Source: Candidatus Pacebacteria bacterium CG10_big_fil_rev_8_21_14_0_10_44_11 (lineage in GTDB: Bacteria; Patescibacteriota; Microgenomatia; UBA1400; PJMF01). From it: a DNA stretch of 7,056 nt. The DNA is taken from NCBI GenBank assembly GCA_002772705.1, contig PFDH01000019.1, positions 1,345 to 8,400 of the forward strand, read 5' to 3'. Below are positions 1-5,040 of the stretch, one piece after another; the first letter of the stretch is position 1; each line of letters opens with the position of its first letter. The notes under the pieces are model-generated. The model was not told where the DNA came from. It saw nothing but the letters and a program-made list of their open reading frames with translations, and made no database searches. Position numbers and translations under genes: made by a program.

Positions 1-23
1 GGATTTTTTAGTAGAGCAGCCAT
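1..23 (-). other. Possible start of a divergent gene at the left edge
   Basis: On the minus strand an ATG at 23-21 opens a frame that reads MAALLKN and leaves the window without a stop. A second in-frame ATG lies upstream at 38-36. Only seven or twelve codons are visible, so no product can be named. An AT-rich stretch further upstream on the same strand (TATCAT at 47-42, TATAAA at 89-84) could supply a divergent promoter. On the + strand the same bases could instead be the end of an upstream gene closing at a TGA at 43-45. The call is weak. Confidence 0.15.
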
Positions 24-51
24 TGTCAACAGTCCCATCTTATGATACTAT
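23..51 (+). promoter_or_regulatory. Candidate promoter of the recombinase gene
   Basis: TTGTCA (23-28) matches the -35 consensus at five of six positions. TACTAT (46-51), 17 bases downstream, matches the -10 consensus at four of six. This would start transcription near 58 and leave a leader of about 90 bases before the recombinase ATG. The -10 lies in a near-palindrome (39-54, CTTAT and ATAAG at its ends), so a protein operator or overlapping divergent promoters are possible. The rest of 1-149 shows no convincing gene. Confidence 0.3.
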
Positions 52-149
52 AAGACAACAAAAATCGTCTGGTACAGGCATTATTTATACCAAGCTTATC
101 ACAACAAATCACGAACACCTAGTCAACCTGCTTTTAGAAAGTACAGCAC

Positions 150-1013
150 ATGACATTGCAAGCGGCACATCAACAATTTGTTCAAAATCTCAAAGATTCA
201 GCTAAAGCTCACGCCACCGTTATTGCTTATAGCAAAGACATTGAGCAGTTAGTCGAGTTTGCTTTAAAGGAAAAGAACAAAACTGAAGTTGACCAAGTCA
301 CCGATGCCGACATTGAAGAGTTTAAAGAGCTGCTGAAAAAACAGCGTTATACCGGCAAATCGATCTCCAGAAAAATTAATTCAATTAAAGCTTTTTTCAG
401 ATATTTATTGAACGAAGGGATTATCACTGATAATCCTGCCGATATCGTTAGCCATCCCAAGTACGATCAAGCTCCTCCCAGAGTTTTAAGCAAAACTGAG
501 TATCGCGCCCTGCGTGATGCCAGCCGAGGTGATGCCAGAATGTCGGCTGTGGTTGAGCTATTACTGCAAACTGGCATGAGAATCAGTGAACTAGCAGCTT
601 TACAAACTGGCGATGTTGATTTTGATCGCAACGTGATTACGATTCAACCTCAAAATTCTAGGACAAGCAGACGAGTACCATTGAACACCGCCGCCAAACA
701 ATCGGTGATGGATTATTTAGCCATTCGTCCCCGTGCCAGAGAAAAAACCTTGTTTTTAACCAAAACTTGTCGGCCGTTTTTGGTCAGAAACATCAGAACG
801 GCGATTGATCGTTACTTCCGATTGGCTGGCATCAAAGACGCCAAAGTCAATGATCTGCGCCACACTTTCATCGTCGAACAACTGAAGGCTGGAACACCTT
901 TGGTCTATATTTCTCAGTTGGTTGGTCACAAGCGAATTACCACTACCGAAAAATATCTCAAGCTGGTTGAAGCACCAGAAATGCAGCCAAATATTCAAAT
1001 TGAAGAGTTATAA
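150..1013 (+). CDS. Tyrosine recombinase (Xer/phage-integrase family)
   Basis: This 287-residue protein has the size and two-domain layout of XerC/XerD-type tyrosine recombinases, which cut and rejoin DNA through a covalent 3'-phosphotyrosine. Residues 1-100 form the SAM-like core-binding domain (YSKDIEQLVEF, SISRKINSIKAFFRYLLNEG). Residues 110-275 form the catalytic domain. Visible active-site residues are R144 in TGMRISEL, R237 in DLRHT, H260 in VGHKRITTT and the nucleophile Y269 in EKYLKL. Two usual positions differ. The HxxR histidine is N234, and the beta-hairpin (166-178, QNSRTSRRVPL) has arginines but no lysine. The ATG at 150 gives a normal Xer N-terminus, with only a weak AGAAAG upstream. 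A role in dimer resolution at a dif site is likely for a chromosomal Xer; integration or inversion of an element cannot be excluded. No dif-like site was recognised nearby. Confidence 0.9.
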   Translation: MTLQAAHQQFVQNLKDSAKAHATVIAYSKDIEQLVEFALKEKNKTEVDQVTDADIEEFKELLKKQRYTGKSISRKINSIKAFFRYLLNEGIITDNPADIVSHPKYDQAPPRVLSKTEYRALRDASRGDARMSAVVELLLQTGMRISELAALQTGDVDFDRNVITIQPQNSRTSRRVPLNTAAKQSVMDYLAIRPRAREKTLFLTKTCRPFLVRNIRTAIDRYFRLAGIKDAKVNDLRHTFIVEQLKAGTPLVYISQLVGHKRITTTEKYLKLVEAPEMQPNIQIEEL

Positions 1014-1029
1014 TTTTGGACTTTTCCAA

Positions 1030-1227
1030 ATGGCAAAAAGGCAAGAAGTAGATTGGGATCAGCTTAGAGCCCAAGTAGGACAAGTTGATAGATTTATAGC
1101 TGAAGCAGAACGCAGGCTTGAAGGGGATAATCCAGACTTATCAGCTTTAGATGAGGCCATTGCTGATTCAGTTGTCAGACTGAATAATACGATTCGAAGT
1201 GTATTTAATAAAACACCTTTCCAGTAA
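1030..1227 (+). CDS. Small helical protein of unknown function, 65 aa
   Basis: The ATG at 1030 lies 16 bases after the recombinase stop, so the two genes are probably co-transcribed. The frame is open further upstream, to 922, but that would overlap the recombinase heavily; 1030 fits the spacing better. I do not recognise a family. The 65-residue product is acidic and basic throughout, has no signal peptide or membrane segment, and reads as two amphipathic helices: about residues 7-31 (VDWDQLRAQVGQVDRFIAEA) and 36-60 (LSALDEAIADSVVRLNNTI), split by a GDNPD turn. That suggests a helical hairpin, possibly a dimerisation or adaptor module. No clear Shine-Dalgarno sequence precedes it. Its codon use resembles that of its neighbours, which supports a real gene, but the length leaves room for doubt. 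A link to the recombinase rests only on adjacency. Confidence 0.6.
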   Translation: MAKRQEVDWDQLRAQVGQVDRFIAEAERRLEGDNPDLSALDEAIADSVVRLNNTIRSVFNKTPFQ

Positions 1228-1237
1228 TCCTTTCTAC

Positions 1238-1266
1238 TTTTCACACTCTCGTTTGCCTGGTATCAT
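1238..1266 (+). promoter_or_regulatory. Candidate extended -10 promoter for the trpS leader
   Basis: TTTTCA (1238-1243) is a four-of-six -35 match. Exactly 17 bases later lies TATCAT (1261-1266), a five-of-six -10 match preceded by TG (1258-1259), as in extended -10 promoters. The expected start point is near A1273, which is the first base of the AGGAGTTA strand of the stem described next. The coincidence of predicted +1 with the stem edge raises confidence in both calls. A second -10-like TAAAAT (1427-1432) close to the trpS ATG could give a nearly leaderless transcript but lacks a good -35. Confidence 0.4.
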
Positions 1267-1267
1267 A

Positions 1268-1408
1268 CAAATAGGAGTTACGCACTTTTCGGAAGATCGC
1301 CTGGCGCCTTCTCCAGGCTACTGAGCCACTTCTCGCTCAAGTCTTTGCCAGATACTAAATTGATCTGGTCAGTGGCTCAAGCTTGCTCAAGCGCATAACT
1401 CCTGTTTG
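1268..1408 (+). promoter_or_regulatory. Structured element upstream of trpS: candidate leader RNA
   Basis: Most of the gene-free stretch 1228-1440 is taken up by nested inverted repeats. The outer stem pairs 1268-1285 with 1391-1408 (15 Watson-Crick and one G-U of 18), including the perfect AGGAGTTA (1273-1280) with TAACTCCT (1396-1403). Inside are a hairpin GCCTGG/CCAGGC (1299-1304 with 1313-1318, 8-base loop) and a perfect 9-bp stem TGAGCCACT/AGTGGCTCA (1322-1330 with 1371-1379). The latter carries CCAGAT/ATCTGG (1348-1353 with 1363-1368) at its tip. The heptamer GCTCAAG occurs three times (1335, 1375, 1385). A promoter-like sequence would start RNA at the outer stem. It could be a cis-acting leader of trpS, a small RNA, or a MITE-like repeat; no target-site duplication is visible. 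T-box signatures are absent. Confidence 0.5.
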
Positions 1409-1440
1409 CTGTAGTTATGTAACAGATAAAATAAAAAAAT

Positions 1441-2490
1441 ATGACTGCTAAACCAAATACCACAAAACGTGTCCTTTCAGGAATTAGAGCCACTGGCCGG
1501 CTTCACCTGGGTAACTACCTGGGGGCGGTTAAGGGTATGCTTGCTTTGCAAGACGATCCAGAGTACCAAACTTTTTATATGGTGGCTGATGCCCACACTA
1601 TTACTACGCCTTATCAGGTCGAAGAGCTCAGAAAAAACCGCCGAGCAGTGATTCTTGATTACTTGGCAGCCGGTTTGGATCCAGAAAAAAGTGTGATTTT
1701 TCAGCAAGCGGCAATCAGCGAACACTTCGAACTAGCTTTTTACTTTTCATCAGTGACGACGATCGCCAAGATGCAGCACCTGCCAACGTTCAAAGACAAA
1801 GTGAAGCAGTATCCCAATCATGCCACCATGGCACTGCTGAATTATCCAGTTCTCATGGCGGCCGATATTTTAATTTATATGGCTGACCGAGTGCCAGTTG
1901 GTATCGATCAAGAGCCCCACTTAGAAGTGACCCGAGAAATTGCCCGAAGAATGAATCAAGACTATGGCACTAATTTTCCTGAACCGCAGCGGTTTGCCAC
2001 CACCGGTGAATATGTCCCCTCTCTTTCAGGTGAAGGCAAAATGAGTAAAAGCGTTGAAGGTAGCTTTATTAACTTGACCGACGACCTTGCCACCATTCAG
2101 CAACGCCTAGCCAATGCGGCCACCGACAGCGGCAAAGGCACCATCGCCGACGAGGCAGATACTAAACTAAAAAAAATCTACACCGATGCGAGTGGACAAC
2201 GTTCAGACGGTGTGGCGCGCCTGCTCACTTTTGTTGAATTATTCGAAGGAACAGACCAGCGGGCTGAGTATGAACAGCAGTATACGTCGACTGGTATTAA
2301 GTATGGGCAGCTCAAACAGCAATTAGCTCAAGCAATCTATAAACAATTAGCACCAATGCAGATCAAGCGTCATGAACTAGAAAACAACGCCAGTTTTGTC
2401 GATCAAGTGATTGCCGATGGCAACGCCAAAGCCAAAGCTGTGGCTCAAACCACCATTGCTCAAGTAAAAGAAAAAATTGGTCTCGGCTAA
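1441..2490 (+). CDS. trpS: Tryptophan--tRNA ligase (TrpRS)
   Basis: TrpRS charges tRNA-Trp with tryptophan using ATP in the cytoplasm. The 349-residue length is normal for this class I, dimeric enzyme. The HIGH-type motif is HLGN at residues 22-25 within SGIRATGRLHLGNYLGAV. The tryptophan-binding segment LMAADILIYMADRVPVGIDQ (138-157) has the expected D142, followed by EPHLEVTREIARR. KMSKS stands at 200-204. The C-terminal part is helical and ends KEKIGLG, as in other TrpRS. The protein contains no tryptophan and no cysteine, so its own translation does not depend on its product. The bases before the ATG are A-rich with no Shine-Dalgarno sequence. Upstream lies the structured element, which may control expression. 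A tRNA-binding protein follows after 27 bases and is probably in the same transcript. Confidence 0.97.
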   Translation: MTAKPNTTKRVLSGIRATGRLHLGNYLGAVKGMLALQDDPEYQTFYMVADAHTITTPYQVEELRKNRRAVILDYLAAGLDPEKSVIFQQAAISEHFELAFYFSSVTTIAKMQHLPTFKDKVKQYPNHATMALLNYPVLMAADILIYMADRVPVGIDQEPHLEVTREIARRMNQDYGTNFPEPQRFATTGEYVPSLSGEGKMSKSVEGSFINLTDDLATIQQRLANAATDSGKGTIADEADTKLKKIYTDASGQRSDGVARLLTFVELFEGTDQRAEYEQQYTSTGIKYGQLKQQLAQAIYKQLAPMQIKRHELENNASFVDQVIADGNAKAKAVAQTTIAQVKEKIGLG

Positions 2491-2517
2491 CAAGTAATTT
2501 CAATTCAGAAAGTAATC

Positions 2518-2847
2518 ATGAAACCCAGCATTAGCTACGAAGACTTTAGTAAATTAGATCTGCGAATCGCCAAGGTGATTGCCGCTGAACCAATTGAAAG
2601 TACAGACAAACTACTCAAGCTAACCCTTGATGTTGGCGAACTGGGCGAAAGAACGGTTGTTTCCGGCATTAAAGAATGGTACACACCAGCAGAATTAGTT
2701 GACAAAACTGTGGTTTACTTGGCTAATCTTGAAACTAAAATGCTCAGAGGCGTAGCAAGCCAAGGCATGATTATTGCCGCCGCTGATCAAGAAGCCGTGT
2801 TACTACAACCAGCAAAGCCGGTTAAGCCAGGAGAAATGGTTCGATAA
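2518..2847 (+). CDS. Standalone tRNA-binding domain protein (MetRS C-terminal/EMAPII-like)
   Basis: This 109-residue protein is a complete OB-fold tRNA-binding domain of the kind found at the C-terminus of many methionyl-tRNA synthetases, in Arc1p/EMAPII and in CsaA. Family marks are DLRIAKVIAAEPI (14-26), DKLLKLTLDVG (30-40), RTVVSGI (45-51), YTPAELVDKTVVYLANL (55-71) and the signature KMLRGVASQGMIIAA (74-88). It ends in PGEMVR, typical of the domain, so it is not truncated. No catalytic synthetase domain is attached. It may act in trans as the beta subunit of MetRS, dimerising it or raising tRNA affinity. Because it follows trpS by 27 bases it could also bind tRNA more generally. CsaA-like chaperone activity is a less likely alternative. 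A GAAAG about eight bases before the ATG is the only ribosome-site hint. The symbol metG is often given to such genes but is withheld here. Confidence 0.88.
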   Translation: MKPSISYEDFSKLDLRIAKVIAAEPIESTDKLLKLTLDVGELGERTVVSGIKEWYTPAELVDKTVVYLANLETKMLRGVASQGMIIAAADQEAVLLQPAKPVKPGEMVR

Positions 2848-2874
2848 TGTTAACAAACCTGATCGCTGGCTGGT

Positions 2875-2903
2875 TTGACAGGATAGAATAAAGAGTGTAT
2901 CGT
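2875..2903 (+). promoter_or_regulatory. Candidate promoter of ftsH
   Basis: A perfect -35 hexamer TTGACA lies at 2875-2880. Seventeen bases further is TATCGT (2898-2903), a four-of-six -10 match giving a start near 2910. TAGAAT (2884-2889) is a better -10 by sequence but sits too close to TTGACA and lacks its own -35. A 6-bp inverted repeat CAAACC/GGTTTG (2854-2859 with 2872-2877) overlaps the -35 and might be an operator or a weak terminator stem of the preceding gene; it has no following T-run. A start at 2910 would favour the ATG at 2945 over the upstream TTG at 2903 for ftsH. Confidence 0.4.
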
Positions 2904-2944
2904 TGGGCGGCAATCACAACGATAAACCTCAGACAGCATATTTT

Positions 2945-4870
2945 ATGGCAAAAACTAACCCTGGTAATCAACAAACTCAACAGTCGGCGAATCAGACTGC
3001 TGGTCAGACTCCAAAAGATCAAAAAAAAGTTGTCTTGACCGACAAATTTAATCTGGATAGTCTTTTAAATAAGGGACTCTTGTTTGTGTTTATTGGTTTG
3101 TTATTTTTGCCCTTTGTTCTCAATTTAATCAAGGGACAGGCAAAAGATAAAATTACTTTAAGTCAGTTTGTGCGTGATGTTCGTGACCAGCAAGTCAGCA
3201 AGGTTGAGGTAGCTGGCAATGAGCTGAGAGTTTTTTATAACGATGGGGTTGAAAAAATTACCCGTAAAGAAGATGGCCAGCAGTTAGTCGAAGTTTTCAA
3301 AGCGGCTGAGATTGATTTGACAGCGACAAACTTGGAAATTCGCAATCTGTCGGTTGGCGAAGTTGTTTGGGAGCTGATGCTTACCATTTTGCCAATTTTA
3401 TTGATGGTGGTCGTTTTCTTCTTTATTTTCCGTCAGGCTCGGGGAGCTCAGGACGGAATCATGGGGATTGGCCGAAGCAAAGCCAAGCTTTTTATCAAAG
3501 GTAAGCAAGACACAACTTTTAAAGATGTCGGGGGCATGAAAGAGGCCAAGCAAGAACTTGAAGAAATTGTCGATTTTCTGAAGCACCCAAAAAAGTACAC
3601 CAAAATTGGGGCTAGAACGCCCAAAGGCGTGTTATTAGTCGGGCCAAGTGGAACCGGAAAAACTCTTTTAGCGAGAGCAGTGGCTGGAGAGGCTAACGTT
3701 CAGTTTCTCTCGATTGCCGGTAGTGAGTTTATGGAAATGCTGGTTGGTGTTGGGGCTTCGCGGGTACGTGACTTGTTTACTACCGCAAAAAAAATTGCTC
3801 CATCAATAATTTTTATTGATGAAATTGACGCCATTGGCCGGGTACGGGGGAACAGCAGCTTTGGTGGCCACGACGAACGGGAGCAAACCCTCAATCAAAT
3901 TTTGGTTGAAATGGATGGTTTTTCTCAAAATGATAATGTGATTGTGATGGCAGCCACTAACCGCGGCGATATGCTCGATCCGGCCTTAGTCAGACCTGGC
4001 CGGTTTGACCGCCGAGTGACAGTCAGTTTGCCGGATCTAGAAGAACGCAAGTATATTCTTTCAATTCATGCCAAGGGTAAACCATTTGACCCTAATTTGC
4101 AGTGGGAAAAAGTTGCCCGGCGCACAGTTGGATTTTCTGGGGCTGACATTGAAAACATGCTCAACGAAGCGGCAATTGCGGTGGCGCGTGAAAGCAGAGA
4201 AAAAATTACGATGGAAGATATTGAAGAAGCCTCTCTAAAAGTAAAATTAGGTCCCAGTAAAAAGCGTTTGCACGATGAACATGAACGACGGATGACCGCT
4301 TATCATGAAGCCGGTCACGCCGTGATCGCTCATGTTTCACCCTACTCTGATCCTGTTCACCGAATTTCAATTGTGTCCAGAGGTCAGGCGCTTGGCTTTA
4401 CTTTGACTCCACCTGAGCGCGACAAGTTTCAGACTACCAAAAAAGAGTTGATTGATGAAATGGCAGTTTTTCTGGGCGGCCGAGCAGCCGAGATCCTCAT
4501 TTTTGATGATCTTACCGCTGGTGCGAGCAGTGATATTGATCAAGCCACCAGGGTTGCCCGGGCAATGGTGGTGGATTACGGTATGAGCGAGTTGGGACCG
4601 ATGAACTTTGGTCCTCAATATGAAACTGCCTACAGCCGTTCCTGGGCAGAGCCCTCAAAAATTTCTGACGACTTGCAACAAAAAGTTGACACTCAAATTC
4701 AAAAAATTATTGATACAGCAGAAAAAAGAGCAATGACACTGCTCAAAAAATATCATCAACAGCTTGACGCGGTTGCAGAACAGCTGCTTGAGATTGAATC
4801 ACTTGACGGCGATGAGTTCAAAAAAATCATGGGGCTACCCAAAGCCAAAGTGCCTACAGTAAACCGCTAA
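2945..4870 (+). CDS. ftsH: ATP-dependent zinc metalloprotease FtsH
   Basis: FtsH is a hexameric membrane AAA+ protease that extracts and degrades membrane and regulatory proteins. The 641-residue product has a polar Q/N-rich cytoplasmic tail (1-42), membrane segment 1 (44-62), an extracytoplasmic domain (63-142) and segment 2 (143-163). The AAA+ module follows: Walker A GPSGTGKT (233-240), Walker B IIFIDEIDAI (288-297) and second region of homology DPALVRPGRFDRR (345-357) with arginine fingers R353 and R356. The zinc site is HEAGH (454-458), with D530 in GASSDID as probable third ligand. Two positions are unusual: Walker A has S235 where FtsH normally has proline, and the pore loop reads EMLVGVG with L266 where Phe is usual. 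A TTG at 2903 would add 14 residues; the ATG is preferred because the extension looks non-coding and overlaps the promoter. Neither start has a good Shine-Dalgarno sequence. Confidence 0.97.
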   Translation: MAKTNPGNQQTQQSANQTAGQTPKDQKKVVLTDKFNLDSLLNKGLLFVFIGLLFLPFVLNLIKGQAKDKITLSQFVRDVRDQQVSKVEVAGNELRVFYNDGVEKITRKEDGQQLVEVFKAAEIDLTATNLEIRNLSVGEVVWELMLTILPILLMVVVFFFIFRQARGAQDGIMGIGRSKAKLFIKGKQDTTFKDVGGMKEAKQELEEIVDFLKHPKKYTKIGARTPKGVLLVGPSGTGKTLLARAVAGEANVQFLSIAGSEFMEMLVGVGASRVRDLFTTAKKIAPSIIFIDEIDAIGRVRGNSSFGGHDEREQTLNQILVEMDGFSQNDNVIVMAATNRGDMLDPALVRPGRFDRRVTVSLPDLEERKYILSIHAKGKPFDPNLQWEKVARRTVGFSGADIENMLNEAAIAVARESREKITMEDIEEASLKVKLGPSKKRLHDEHERRMTAYHEAGHAVIAHVSPYSDPVHRISIVSRGQALGFTLTPPERDKFQTTKKELIDEMAVFLGGRAAEILIFDDLTAGASSDIDQATRVARAMVVDYGMSELGPMNFGPQYETAYSRSWAEPSKISDDLQQKVDTQIQKIIDTAEKRAMTLLKKYHQQLDAVAEQLLEIESLDGDEFKKIMGLPKAKVPTVNR

Positions 4871-5040
4871 TCTGAACCTATTCCATAACCTCCTTTCGTC
4901 ATGAAAGTCATCAGGTTTGAGAGAAAAGATGTTTGCTTCTGACGAAGGGGTAGCAAAGCTACCTCGAGGAAGAAAAAGCGTCCTTTTCGCCAAATCCTGG
5001 TGACTTGTAGTAGAATGCAGGTTATGGAATAGGTTCATAT
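4870..5040. repeat. Long imperfect inverted repeat filling the ftsH-exonuclease spacer
   Basis: TGAACCTATTCCATAACCT (4873-4891) is the exact reverse complement of 5019-5037. With flanking bases the outer arms (4870-4897 and 5013-5040) pair at 25 of 28 positions. After a small internal loop a second helix pairs 4905-4919 with 4991-5006 (one G-U, one bulged T4995). The fold is therefore a hairpin with arms of about 50 bases around a 70-base top. The top contains GGTAGC-AAA-GCTACC (4949-4963) and AAAAG-CGTC-CTTTT (4974-4987). An alternative 11-bp helix pairs 4891-4901 with 4940-4950. The element spans almost exactly stop codon to start codon. It might be a hairpin MITE, a regulatory RNA fold or a transcript-processing site. 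No target duplication or transposase is visible. Confidence 0.85.
4987..5016 (+). promoter_or_regulatory. Candidate promoter of the exonuclease gene
   Basis: TAGAAT (5011-5016) matches the -10 consensus at five of six positions. TCGCCA (4987-4992), 18 bases upstream, matches the -35 at four of six. Transcription would begin near 5023, inside the right arm of the inverted repeat, giving a leader of under 20 bases that lacks the left arm. The only ribosome-site hint is ATAGG at 5029-5033, seven bases before the ATG. That leader also contains a three-codon frame, ATG GAA TAG (5024-5032). Confidence 0.35.

Noticed and set aside
2..205. Small + strand frame from the left edge to 205
   Set aside because: It overlaps the recombinase start, has no recognisable motif and depends on an internal TTG. 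The composition looks like chance.
1268..1408. Integron attC site near a tyrosine recombinase
   Set aside because: The ends run GGAGTTA to TAACTCC, the opposite order from RYYYAAC to GTTRRRY, and the consensus bases do not fit. The neighbouring recombinase also lacks a visible IntI-specific insertion.
1398..1425. dif site for the recombinase (TTATGTAA at 1415-1422)
   Set aside because: Only the right half resembles a dif arm. The left 11 bases and the six-base centre give no matching inverted half-site.
1268..1440. T-box riboswitch before trpS
   Set aside because: The conserved T-box antiterminator sequence (TGGNACCGCG type) and a terminator with a T-run are not present.
2903..2944. Upstream TTG start of ftsH adding 14 residues
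   Set aside because: The added residues resemble no FtsH N-terminus and overlap the likely promoter; the ATG at 2945 is a simpler choice.
4835..5038. Minus-strand frame over the ftsH-exonuclease spacer
   Set aside because: It is a by-product of the inverted repeat and the ftsH 3' end; the translation shows no domain.
4870..5040. Classical rho-independent terminator of ftsH
   Set aside because: The arms are far longer than a terminator stem, the loop is about 70 bases or more, and no T-run follows the right arm, which ends at the next start codon.
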